A stretch of 64,000 nucleotides of DNA. It comes from Albifimbria verrucaria. Its lineage: Eukaryota; Ascomycota; Sordariomycetes; Hypocreales; Stachybotryaceae. Position 1 is the first letter of the stretch, and each line of letters starts with the position of its first letter. A program made the translations under genes and the position numbers. The stretch spans positions 3,286,001-3,350,000 of the forward strand of contig JAHREC010000009.1 in the NCBI GenBank assembly GCA_020081605.1, read 5' to 3'. The notes beneath the pieces are model-generated. The model was not told the DNA's origin, ran no database searches, and saw nothing but the letters and a program-made list of their open reading frames with translations. Positions 35,834 to 46,496 of this stretch are shown piece after piece.

Positions 35834-36345
35834 AAGGATTGTGCATAATTGGAGACAATTCTTGGTCAGTTGGTCAATATGGATTGATTGCAGTATTTTT
35901 CCGTACACGATCCAGCGCTTGCGAGCTGTGGCTCTGCGGACCAGAAGATTAAAGGGGATTGCGTCAGTCGTTGAAAAGAAAGGAAGCAGGGGCAAGAAAA
36001 TATTACCATTTTCCCAGCGGGTGTCACTGAGTGAGTCACTCATAGACATTGTCATCAAGGAAAAAGGTTTCCACAGAGGATGTGCACCTTCGAAAGTGTA
36101 TGGGCTTCGCGGCGAGAAAGTACTAGTTGCATCGATAGATTGATTCGAATGAAGCATCACTGCAGGAGATTGCACGCGGGATGTGAATTGTGTTGTGCGA
36201 ACCAGTCGTACAATATCTGCGTTGATGGCTGCCTTACACTCAGCCCACGTGATTCTCGACTGTTTCCAGATGAGGAGCTTCGTCTACGACCCACGCCCTC
36301 ATTTAATTTCAACCTCCTTCTACAACACATCGACATTGAAACACG
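35834..36345. other. Promoter region of SLOG-like gene
   Basis: No supported coding. A CACGTG occurs at 36246-36251, about 95 bases before the SLOG-like start; this may be chance. Confidence 0.4.
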
Positions 36346-36902
36346 ATGCAGCGCCTGCAAGGCCTTACGGATGCATGCTTATCAGGTGGTGCTGACGGAG
36401 CGGACATAGAATGGGGCGCGTGTGCCTCCTCAATCGGGCACACCGTCATTCACTGGAGCTTCCTGGACATCAAAGCCAGGCGCCCGAGAATCAACTCGTT
36501 CGGCTCGACGATGAGCAACTGAAAATAGGCAACGAGGCTCTCCAAAAGGCAGCTAGTTCTCTTGGACGGCGAATATCACAGCGACCAGAAGTTACTCGCC
36601 TGCTGCAACGCGATTACTACCAGGTCGCATGGAGTCAAGCCTGCTACGCAGTTGCAGAGATCAAGAATAATGAGGTGCCAGCCGGCACTGGGTGGACCGT
36701 CAAGATGTTCGCTCAATTGCATCCGGGCAACCATAATCTCTACGTGTTCGATCAGGTGAAAAATGCGTGGTTTTGTTTTAACGGCGACACTTGGGACAAT
36801 ACCAACAGCCCACCCCGTCCGTCCGGCATTTGGGCTGGCATCGGATCGCGTGATCTGCAGGATAACGGCAGAGATGCAATTAGGAATCTAATGGGTTGTT
36901 AA
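36346..36902 (+). CDS. SLOG-superfamily (LOG/DprA-like Rossmannoid) protein
   Basis: Start at 36346 (MQRLQGLTDACLSGGADGADIEWG). The SGGAxGAD loop after a first strand, IGHTVIHWSF, then LLQRDYYQVAWSQACYAVAEI, AGTGWTVKMF and NLYVFDQVKNAWFCFNGDTW match the layout of YspA/DprA-like SLOG proteins, which bind nucleotides or nucleotide-derived signals (family knowledge). Single domain of about 185 residues, no intron. One base appears missing in CC at 36462-36463. The domain would sense or process a nucleotide ligand; which one is unknown. It lies beside a short kinase and a possible Cys-His-Asp protein. Confidence 0.65.
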
Positions 36903-38040
36903 GAATCAAGAAAAGAAAAAAGGCTTTACGAATTCAAAATTAATTAATCATTGTCAAATTAAATATGATTCGATTGATTTGTCATACCTGAGTCCCCGTA
37001 CCTTTTGTTTTTCATATGATCGGTCCATTCCCCCACCATCCTCTATTATACTCTGAACTATCTTTGTCAAAGAAAGCTCCAAGCCGCCATAGTTTGACAT
37101 CGGGCTGATTGGCTATCGGACATGCTGGACATGTAGAATGCTTCCGTAGAAGAGGGCGACACGGGCCGAGTAAGACATAAAGACATCCGCTCCAAGTCTG
37201 TTTGGATATTGGGAGCCAGGCATGGCTGGTGCTATGGCGGCTACTAAATAATGTGTATTGTACAGAATGATGGGTTACTACGTAGTTATGCAAATATACA
37301 ATGGCCATGGCCACATCCTTCTTACTGGCGTGCGGCTGGCGAGCATCGTAATTTCCTACTCCAGTCGCCCCTACAGGTGGTTCTAACCAGTAATCATTCA
37401 GGTTTTTGCTCAATAATACATTAAGCTTTTAGAATGTTTACGATTGTCTGCACCAACTGTGACATTATCGTGACAAGCTAGGAGTCCTTTTGGGGAAAGC
37501 CATTAAAGGTATTTATTAGAATCACTAAAAGCATTTGTGCTCTAACATGAACTTGACGTCCTTGTTGACAGCTTACCTATCTAGGTAGCATCTATTATGC
37601 ACCTCTATCGGAGCTTTTTGTGACTGTGGGTACTGTAATTTGCATCCTAATCTCTTTCGTCTTTCCATTTGTTACTAGACAGTTTCATTGAAGGGACTCC
37701 TGATACTTTCTTTGTACGAGTATTACAGCTATTGACAAATTGTTACATAGTCTCATAAGACAATAGTCAATCTTCCCTTATGGCAAATGTTGGCTCCCAA
37801 GAAGTAAGGTTCGGAAGTCACTTCGACAAACCTTGGAGTTGATAGGAGAGGCCAGCTCCCAGGATGGATTATAAACAAAATGAGCTGCCACTTCTGCCAT
37901 TACAGTTAAAATTGTTCTTTATGAACTCAAACCTGATTTAATAGGGATGTTTTTATTTGTTACCATTGTTATTTTGAAGCGACCTAATTTAAAAACGAGT
38001 GGAGGGTAAGTGTCATGAAAATTAATTAAATTAAGAAGTC
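36903..38040. other. Intergenic
   Basis: A 133-codon frame on - (37012-37413) has no recognised feature and odd composition; I do not call it. Otherwise AT-rich, nothing seen. Confidence 0.4.
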
Positions 38041-39057
38041 TTAGTTATAGTCACTGTCACTGTCCTCACTCTCTTCGCCGAAAATCGTGTATCTCAGGTA
38101 TCCCCACATGCTGGTAGCAGCACTCCAAATAGATTGCGTGATGTCCTTGATACCATCAGCCTGCCACTGAGTTGGACCAAGTGGACCCCATGGGCTACAA
38201 CAAAGCGAGTCAATTGAAGCACTGCTTCTGCCTCGTCTTGCTGTGTTCCATGGCCCCAATCGATTGAGACTTTACGTTCTCTGTCATTTGCGTCAAAAAC
38301 CAGGCTTAGACTATGCTCAGAGAAATTCCAAGCAATAAGGCCCCAATATACTGTTCGCCCATTCTTGAATTCTCTACGAAAATTAGGTCAATCATTCATA
38401 ACAGAGGAAGCTAGGTAATATACCGAAATAACGTCACAGCATTTGCTCTGACCCCAACATCTCTGAGGCATATCGCCATGGCCTCCTTTGGATTCATGAT
38501 TGTCGATGAGTCTTTCTATAAAGTGTCTTTCGTCAGTATGTGCTATAGCCGATTAGTGGAGGATAGCAGCATACAATCTTTCCACGTGTCTCAAACTTAG
38601 ATTTGCCATCGATCCATTTCCATTTTGACACTTCACTGCCATCTTGATGGATCTCCCATTCACCATCTCTCAAGAGGAGTGCCCCACGTTTGGAACTAGA
38701 GTCGATAAGAACCCTGGTTTTCCTGCAACGGGCAATTCTATGCCCTTTGAGATCGTAAAAATCGAAAGAAAATATGGTAGGATATCGTGCTTCAAGCCTC
38801 AAAGCAACTTTCACAGCGAAAGATGTGCATCTCCCAGTTCTCGAAGCCCAAGTAGAATACAAGGCACCCTTGTTCATGTCATCTCTCAGAATGTCTTGTT
38901 CTTTGATCTTTCTGAGAATCTTGGGATTTGCGACAAAGTCATGGTAAGACACGCCAGACTTTCTTACCATGTAGTCTAGCATTTTAATAGATGTGTAAGG
39001 TCCCTCGTCGAATGCGTCAATGTAGGCTGTATATGCTACGTCGTATGCAGTTGCCAT
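38041..39057 (-). CDS. Uncharacterised protein with possible transglutaminase-like Cys-His-Asp triad
   Basis: Start at 39057 (MATAYDVAYTAYIDAF). Introns 38516-38574 and 38374-38423; stop at 38041. Order of blocks: WASRTGRCTSFAVKVALRLE (Cys at a helix start), FDFYDLKGHRIARC (His on a strand), RVLIDSSS (Asp on a strand), WKWIDGKSKFE. This Cys...His...Asp order and setting is that of transglutaminase/NAT-like papain folds, which is my inference. The second half has MNPKEAMAICLRD and VYWGLIAWN, and ends in an acidic tail ESEDSDSDYN. One base seems missing in the G3 run at 38192-38194. About 300 residues. No function is known to me. Confidence 0.55.
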
Positions 39058-40091
39058 GTTGAGGAAGGGCTTTGAAGATAACAAATTTTGGTTTCGTAAC
39101 AATTGAAAGATAGAAATATGGATGAACGAGTATTATCGAAGGTGTATAGATCTAAGCTCAGCTCCTCTCCGTGGCCTTGAGTCAGGAATGAAGCCTTAAA
39201 TAGATAGTGACTGTGTTCATAAAAGAAACACAAAAGATTGGTTAATTCATCATACGAGAACGTTCGATGGAGACGATCATGGGTACTCCGTAACCGAAGC
39301 GCTGTGATGCAATTTGTGTTTCAAATCAACGATTTGATTACTTTCTTGGTGTGGCTGTGAAAGCAACTAGGGTACCAGCAATCTCCATTTTTATGTCAAG
39401 CGCGCGTCTACTCTTCTTCCAGAGACCGGATTCTGAAGTTGTCATGCAGGCCGCTTTCTTAAATAGGATCCGGCGCTTAAGAATATGATTGGATTCTAAG
39501 AAGATGGATAAATGCATATTTCTGGGGGTAGACATGGTGAATTGCAGGGATTATTAGCTTCACAATGATAATTGAGGTCTGGTTGACCCACAAATCAACT
39601 GGAAGGAGATCTACGATTCGTTGGAAGATATAGTGTTGGTGATGGCTTCAAATTCCCGCTTCTAGACAAAACAGTAGCTGCATGCCAGCGCTTAACCCAT
39701 GTATGGACGTGGGCAGTGAGCATGGATTATTCCATTAAGTACCCCAGTTACAAAGCAAAGTATACTGTAGTAACTGTTTCCGGATTTTGACGTGCCACTT
39801 CTGCGGTTAATCCTAACTTCGGATTGGAGGGAATGGCGGCTTGGCCTTAGCCGCCAGGATTTATGGATGGGGTAGCGCTTTTGCGATTGAGAAGTTTCAG
39901 TCTCAAGTCTGTTATTTGCTGGTACTACTAAAAATTGTTATTTGTAAATTGAACAGAAAAAAGCCGTCCAAATAATTCATAAAAGGCAAGCCTACCGCAC
40001 CTTTCAAGGCTCAATATTAATTGTTTCTGCAAAATCGAAGAACTTTTACTCAGAACTTGTCATTCATATTTGGCTTCCTTAAACCCCGGCA
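39058..40091. other. Intergenic
   Basis: Divergent promoter region between the Cys-His-Asp gene and the C2H2 gene; nothing recognised. Confidence 0.4.
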
Positions 40092-40696
40092 ATGAGCTCA
40101 ACCAAGGCCCTTTTCGATTGGGCGTGGAGCCAACCAATGGATCCGAATTATCTCAGTATGTTGCTTTATCGAGCGTGCTCGGACTTCAGATGTAGCTAAT
40201 ATTACCTTCAAAAACAGAGAGACATCGCAAGTCCAGAGGTGCAGGGCCTGAGGTGGCACTTGCTCTAGTACGCGAGCTTGAGAATGGAAATACACATACG
40301 AACCACCAAAGGTCAGCACAAGGGAACCAGCAGCGCCCTTCGAAACATCAGCAAATTCCTTCATCCTCCTCCTCTCCTAGCCGTCAGCGACCTTCTGCGG
40401 ATTACAACTCGGTTGGCTATCAGAGACCTCCTATGGAATACACTTCTGCTAGCTATCAGCGACCTTCAGCGGAATACACATCGGCTAGCCATCACAGGCC
40501 TTCGGTGAACTACCCGCCTGCTACCCAGTACTCCTCTACCAACTACCCATCAATCAGCTATCAGCATGATACTACACAATACCAACAGCCCTACACCACT
40601 TTCAATGCTAGTAGCAGCCACCGATGCCGCAGTTGCGCAAAGACATTTGGGACAAGAAGAGAAAGAGATGAACATGAACTGAGGCGAAGGCATTGA
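40092..40696 (+). CDS. Single C2H2 zinc-finger protein with tandem Tyr-rich repeats
   Basis: Start at 40092 (MSSTKALFDWAWSQPMDPNYL), intron 40156-40217, then KRHRKSRGAGPEVALALVRELENG, Gln/Ser-rich linker, three 12-residue units (YQRPSAEYTSAS type, 36-bp period, 40382-40525), and a C-terminal finger CRSCAKTFGTRRERDEHELRRRH with C-x2-C and H-x5-H spacing. About 180 residues with no frame break needed. The N-terminal block looks conserved (FDWAWSQPMDPNY). Likely nuclear, but a single finger gives little sequence specificity. It ends 70 bases from the convergent copy-2 gene. Confidence 0.6.
40382..40525 (+). repeat. 36-bp tandem repeat encoding YQRPSAEYTSAS-like units
   Basis: Units begin near 40382, 40418, 40454 and 40490 with high nucleotide similarity. 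In frame with the C2H2 gene. Confidence 0.7.
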
Positions 40697-40765
40697 CGAT
40701 TGAGGGAAAATGAACTTGATAGTGTAGACAGCTCCCCGATCTGAATGTTAATGTCTGTGACCACT

Positions 40766-41345
40766 TCATCCTTCTTTAGGGCCCTGCTGAGCTTCACGCC
40801 GTGCCTCGCGCCGGGCTTCACGCCGGGCTTCACGCCGTGCCTTGCGCTGTAATTGCAGTTCAGCCTGCTGTCTATCATATTCACCCGACATAATATCATC
40901 AACCAGTGCCATAGCTACACCAGGCGAGGCTCCTCGGGGTTTCGGCCATTTCTCTGGGTGCTCTAGTCAGTCTATGAGTAGGTGATGCTGGCAAGTATTG
41001 CTCACTTTGCCAGGGATATTTTTCATCAAATTGCTCCTTGCTTAACTCTTTTTCATCTTTTAGGAGTGTCGCCATAATGGCGTCAAAATCCGGAGGCACA
41101 TAATTAGGTATTGCGTAGTTGTCTTCCTGTTTGATAGCATCTTTGTGGATAGTTGTGGCATTCTCATTATCAGTACTGGTGGCCTCATCATGGGAAACTA
41201 GTTCAAGTTCCTCTTGGCCACTCCGCTTAGATTCATTGCTATGTATAGCACCAGTGGGCTTTGACCGAGGCGAATTATTGGCCTCTATCGATAATGGCTG
41301 AGACTGCTCAGCAACGGAGCCAGTGGTGGGCAGATTTCCTGGCAT
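40766..41345 (-). CDS. Uncharacterised protein, copy 2 of the VPPDFDAI/DEKYP family
   Basis: Start at 41345 (MPGNLPTTGSVAEQSQP); exon 1 to 41006, intron 40954-41005, exon 2 40766-40953. Exon 1: Ser/Thr- and Glu-rich, then NYVPPDFDAIMATLLKDEKEL and EQFDEKYPWQ. Exon 2: KWPKPRGASPGVAMALVDDIMSGEYDRQ and a highly basic tail of ARRE repeats (12-bp tandem, 40791-40847). Frame is clean. Same gene plan as the copy at 29.3-29.8 kb, including intron position and upstream CACGTG. About 175 residues, probably disordered apart from the conserved blocks. No domain recognised. Confidence 0.65.
40791..40847. repeat. 12-bp tandem repeat encoding basic ARRE units
   Basis: GCTTCACGCCGT/GG-type 12-mers, about four and a half copies, giving (ARRE)n on the minus strand at the C-terminus of copy 2. 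Confidence 0.75.
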
Positions 41346-41474
41346 AGTTGATATATGATGAAAGGCGCTAGAATGAGTTGTTCGAAAGAAACAAGCGGGG
41401 GCTGCGCTGATATTGCGAAAGGCGGCAACTAGTTTATACCTACACAAGTTGGTACATTGATTTTGTCGGCATAT

Positions 41475-41480
41475 CACGTG
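41475..41480. promoter_or_regulatory. E-box CACGTG upstream of copy 2
   Basis: ATCACGTGA about 130 bases before the ATG at 41345, mirroring the site upstream of copy 1. Confidence 0.4.
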
Positions 41481-41559
41481 ACTGTCCCGGTTCCGCTTCA
41501 ATTTATCATATGTAAGTGCTGACCTGTAAGCAAGTCTCTAATATTAACTAAGGCCCTGA

Positions 41560-41817
41560 TCGACAAGGTTACTTAATGATCAGACGTTTAATTTCTATAT
41601 AAGAAGTAAATACCTTCCTATTCTTTATAATATTGCTACCACATAATATAATCTATTTAATATAAACTACTAAGAATATTATCTTTTTATTAATATATCA
41701 AATTAATAAAAGCTTTGTAAGTATTCAAAATAAATTCACGAATAATACAATATTTCAAATAATCAATCATCTTGTTAAGAATAATAAACTTAATAAAAAT
41801 ATCAACTATATTTAGTA
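41560..41817. repeat. AT-rich, TpA-rich tract, RIP-like
   Basis: Very low GC with dense TA/AT dinucleotides, contrasting with neighbours. Typical of repeat-induced point mutation products. No coding. Confidence 0.5.
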
Positions 41818-41908
41818 CATGTCAGATATGATATCGCTCACCAGCACCATACTGAGAGGAGGCCAGGTTGGTTGATGAGTTGGCCAATTTTCCGAGAAGA
41901 TTGGTACT
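41818..41908 (-). pseudogene. Relic of a third VPPDFDAI/DEKYP-family exon 2
   Basis: Minus-strand reading NWPTHQPTWPPLSMVLVSDIISDM aligns with copy 2 (KWPKPRGASPGVAMALVDDIMSGEY), with W-P, M-x-LV and DI kept. No exon 1 was found upstream. It sits at the edge of the AT-rich tract, about 470 bases beyond the copy-2 start. Confidence 0.4.
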
Positions 41909-42390
41909 GCAATGTGTTTGGGTTGGTGGAGACAATACGAGCATCGAATACAAGACGGCTATGCATCAGAGGTCATTCCTCAATATTTATTGACATTATT
42001 TCACCTTGTAATATCTGATATTGAATGACAGGCAGGCTGTGGCTGTGTGTCGGGCTTATGGAGTTGGTTGGGTTATTACCATTTTTAGCTATCCTGCAGG
42101 ACAGTTGAAGCTGTAAATCACCTGATCAAAATGGTGTAAACAATTTAATACCGGCGCTTATTCTGTGTCTTGTTCGTGGTGTCAATAAGTTTGTTTTATA
42201 TGTCAAAATGCATACCGCTGTGCTTGCTCAGAACGCGATACATCTCCGAGAGGACCCTGTCCAGGTGTAATACCTCCTTCACATGTTGTCGCGCGTCGTA
42301 GTAGTCTTCTCGATTTCCACTGTAAAATACTGGAAAGGCTTGGAATTGATGAAAACGGATATCTGTAATTAAGAGGACATTTATCGAGAC
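41909..42390. other. Intergenic
   Basis: Nothing firm; a 109-codon frame on - (42196-42525) is not supported. Confidence 0.4.
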
Positions 42391-44748
42391 TTGAGGGTGT
42401 CCGAAGCCGAATGTACTTCGATAGCCGAGTCTCAAGCATTTGAGAGAAGTACGCTTGAAGAGGCTAAGAAACGCCCACGAGGCAAGGATAGAAACCGAGA
42501 ATGGGGGCCCTTCTACAAAGATCATTTCTTTACGCCTCTACTAAACGAGACGCAAGTAATTCATAAGGACCTACGCCGGTGTGTTTAAACCACCCCTATT
42601 GGTTTTTCCCCATATGCTGACCAATCATAGCACTTAGAGAACGAAGTTCTACTACGATTGTTTTGAGAGGCAAGCTTATATCAAACTCCACAGACCTTCA
42701 TGAACAAGCTAATGAATTGTAGTGCTCAGAGTCGGCGTTGGGCTTTATTCAGAGTACCCCATGGATTTCAAGAAACACGTCGTCAAGCACTTCCTGAGCC
42801 AAGGCCGGACTGGATAGCATTTTATCCTATTTATGATTCTTCAATGGGTGAAAGAGGCGAAAAAATTCCTATGTCAGTAAGGTGGTGATGGAAACATGTG
42901 CCTAAAGACAACATCGCGAAGAACTTTTCGCGTGAGACTCCAGGGCACCTGGCTCTACATGGGCTAGAACCCAGCTGCGTCACTGTTTCCCGACCCGATC
43001 CGAAAGAGTCCATTTAGCCTTCGGATTGCATTTGATACCTCTGGTTGGTTGTGGAACACGAGAAAGCTGATCACTATGTTGAGATCCAGTGCCATTACGA
43101 GGCGGCTAACAGTGGTGCAGCTGTTGTGGTAATGCTGCAGACACTGTCGAGATATGCCGAGAAGAAGTGCCGACAGGCATATTCCACCAGTGACTACAAT
43201 GACCACAGTGGGTGAGACAGTCCGAGTTTGGGTTACCTAATCGTTTAATGGATCCAAGTCAATTGTAGGTGCCTTTCAAAGTCTAAGTGGAGATTTAATT
43301 CTTGCTGATTCGTGTATGAAGAAGATGGCCTGTATCTGGAAGGGCAAGATGACCAATATCTTAGATGCCATTAAATTACGAACAATCCTCGAAAACTTAC
43401 ATACTTGGGCCATGCGCGTACTGCGGCCATGGATCTCGACCTACATCGACCAGTAGAGAGCTCGGTTTTTCAAATCAAACGAGATTTTGAAAGAGGAAAA
43501 GAGGAACATGAAACAGTCAGTGGAGTACCGGAAAGCTCGTTCTCATAAAACTTGAGCCACAAGACAAGATCCTCACCCTGAATACGTGGCGATAGGAAAT
43601 ACAAAGTAAAATAGACACTACGAATAAAAGCAGGGAGGATTTAGGAGACGTACAGACACCACCTGAAAGGCTGCCAAGTCCAATGGGGCAGGCTCACAAC
43701 ACATCTTCCTAGGACTCGAGGCCATGTCGGCAGCAGTTCCAATCTCGCTCAATCGGAGTACAAATAATTCTTGAAGAGCTTTCAAAAAGCACGAGACTCT
43801 CCAAGGAAGAAATTTAGAACATTCTGTCAAAGAGAGTTCCAAGGTGTCACCTTCAACAAAGACAGATGCGCCGGTTCCAATTAAACAAGGAACAGCGACC
43901 TAGACTAGCCAGGAGCATTTGCCTGGCCCACAACTCCGGCGTCAGAGCATTTTCAAGACTGCCGCCAAAGTTCATTGGCATGGAAAAGTGCTGCGGGTGA
44001 AACTACTGGATGTCTCATCAATGGAACTGGCTTGGCAGAAACCTGGTTTGGTACGATTATCAAGGTTCTTGGCAACGGATTTGGACAACTTCTTATCTAT
44101 TAAGCCCACACCAAGCCTGGAGAAGGACCCAAAAGTGAGTTCGCATGATACAGCAGGTCTGCACAAAAACACCAGTGTCTCGGCACAGCAATCCTTCAGA
44201 TAAAGGAAAACCTCTATCTCAATTCATCTTCAACCCTGGAGATTCGGCGTTGTACCTTCGCAACATGGACCAATATTAACGTTTAACCCCAAGAATTACG
44301 AAGATGTGGTAATCAATTTTCTCGCACCTGAATGGGGCGTGCCTTCTAGAGATAAAGTAAACTCACAGGTCAACCCTGATTGTTTACAGCGGAATGATCT
44401 TTCAAAGAACACGCAGAGCCTCCATCATTGGATTGCAAAACAAGGTGCTGCCACACCAGCCTCAGGCTTAAGGGGAATCCTCATTCAGATGAAATTCATC
44501 TAGATACACATAGCAGGTGTGATGGCTCTGTCGTTGAGGAAATGGTTGCAGACGATAATGATTCGAATAAGCATTATAATGGAGATGAATCATGCAGTGA
44601 TGTTTCTGATGACAGCGATTATATTGACAGACATGATGGATCTGAGGGTGAAGGACTTCAAAATGATGAGAACAAGGAAGGTGCCAAAGACGAGGAAGCT
44701 GAGGAGAGCGAGGACAATATCGAGGACAAAGATGAAGAAGAGAAATGA
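42391..44748 (+). pseudogene. Heavily frame-broken DUF7924-like gene, with acidic C-terminus
   Basis: Coding-like islands in changing frames: EWGPFYKDHFFTPLLNETQVIHKD (about 42505), RPDWIAFYPIYDSS (about 42805), WKHVPKDNIAKNF and HGLEPSCVTV, then WLVVEHEKADHYVE (about 43045) with QCHYEAANSGAAVV, HIPPVTTMTTVGETVRVWVT, and after an apparent intron CIWKGKMTNILDAIKLRTILENLHTWAMRVLRPWISTYIDQ-like sequence (about 43320-43455). From memory this order fits a fungal DUF7924-type family. WLVVEHEK resembles a PD-(D/E)XK E-x-K strand. The part after 43500 is hard to follow and ends with a Glu/Asp-rich stretch (44520-44748) that may belong to another gene. Several breaks and stops; alive or dead cannot be told. 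Confidence 0.45.
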
Positions 44749-45090
44749 AAGCTCGAAGCTCGAGGCTATCAACTACTGTCTATTACTACTGATACCTCAG
44801 TTCACAATTAGATTCTGAGGTGTCCAACACCAACGTTGCAAACGTAATTAAGGGAGGATTTTAACAACACTCATAACCCAAGGGAAGTGCGACTTTAAAT
44901 ATTATAATTATGCTGCAAATTGAGAATTTATATTTGCAATGAGTGAATTACTTGAGGGTTGGCTATCAGAATATGCTATCCCAAAGTAACGTACTCCCAG
45001 CGAGTGATGGACCCTACATCGGCCCATGCTAGACTACATTTCAAAGCAACAAATCCAATTATCATTAGCTAATCTCGCTCTCGTGATAAC
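44749..45090. other. Intergenic
   Basis: Nothing recognised. Confidence 0.4.
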
Positions 45091-46496
45091 TTAAACATCT
45101 TCTGGGTTCAATTCGGTTAACCTTGCTGGTGCTGGATCATGTACACTGCGTTGCTGTGGCCCGGTGTTATATTTATGGATCCTCGGTGCCTTTGCTTGCT
45201 TCTGTTCAATAACAGGTTCCTCCTTCTGATCCTGGTCCCTGAACCATTCCATATCAAAATCTTTGGGTCTGTTTAACCAATCGCTCAAAAAAGCTCTCTC
45301 TTTAGGATTGAGCTCATTCTTAATATGCTGCCAATCGACACTAGGTCGGCTCTTTTCATGAGAGCAATTAACGACAAAGAGCAGTGGGAGGAATGAGCCA
45401 AGAACTCTCTGGGCAGTTTCTCTCCCGAGGTCTGTTAATCCAGGAGCTCATTTACTGAACTAATGGTTGTGAGGCAAGATTTGCCCGGCTCTGGTGGCTT
45501 TGTGGCTCGAAGCAGGTACGCGAACAACATTATTGTATCAGATAATTCGTTGCCATCGGCGTTAACGTCTTGGAGGTAAAATGCCCCGGCCGGGTGATAG
45601 AACGTTAGGCGAGTGTTACCAAGGGCAAAAATCCCTGAATGATGGGTGAACAAGAAAAATTTGAGATCGAACTACACAGATGAGCTTCTGCACATGTGAT
45701 GGGCTATCTGGGGAGCTACCTCTCGCTGGCTTTCCCACTGTCCAGTCAAATCTGGGCCTAAAAGACGATGCATCTTATTCCTTAGATTAGTATAGCTTTG
45801 AGCTTTCGTTGTGAGGTAAAAGTTTGCCAAACCTCCATTTCTTGAGCCAAGTATTCTGACCATTGAACGCTCCCGCCCGCGGCAAGCCAGGTTGCATCAA
45901 ATATTGTTGCCATGTGCATGCTTAGGCTCCCACACTTCAGACCGGGAGCACCCTGTGGCCAAAGACAATTTGGTAGATGTCTCAGATCAGGGTGACATGG
46001 CTGATTCAATGTCCTATAATGTCTTACCCCGGCTGAAATTGCCTCCACACCACACCACACCACACCGCGACCAACCGTTCACCAATCGGATCCGTCGCAG
46101 TGTCTAACGATCGTGGCTTTCCATGTCTGCTGAACCGAGTTTGGCTGAACTAGAGAAAGGTGGTGAGGCGGGTAGAGATACGCGAATAGCAGACTCAGTA
46201 GGCAGGGTGCAGCTTGCATCGAGGCGCATGTCGGATGCAGAGGGGCCGAGCTCATTGACTCTGATTTCATGAGCAGAGCTGATGACACCCACCCGGTCAA
46301 CCCCCACAGTTGAAGAAATAAAATAGCCACTGCGAGATTTTCTGGTGAATTTTAGATACCATAATTGCATGATGATGGAGTAGTCAGCCCCAGTTAGGCC
46401 AGGCGGCTTTATCTGCACGGTGAAGACTGCCTCGGGTGCTTCTAATCTTCTGTACTTGGTTATGTCAACGCCCATTCTAAATATAGGTTTATGCAA
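45091..46496 (-). CDS. Unresolved multi-exon hypothetical gene
   Basis: Coding-like pieces in order from 46496: MHKPIFRMGVDITKYRRLEAP, GADYSIIMQLWYLKF, VISSAHEIRVNEL; then MHMATIFDATWLAAGGSVQW, RILGSRNGGLANFYLTTKAQS, LLGPDLTGQWESQREVAPQ; then IFALGNTRLTFYHPAGAFYL, DTIMLFAYLLRATKPPEPG; finally WLNRPKDFDMEWFRDQ and a tail ending LNPEDV at 45091. Joins need introns and frame changes that I could not fix with confidence. No domain recognised. It may be one gene or two. Confidence 0.35.
46045..46066. repeat. CACAC pentanucleotide microsatellite
   Basis: Four copies of CACAC on +, inside the unresolved gene region. Confidence 0.7.

Noticed and set aside
37012..37413. 133-codon minus frame
   Set aside because: No start context, domain or supporting composition; left uncalled.
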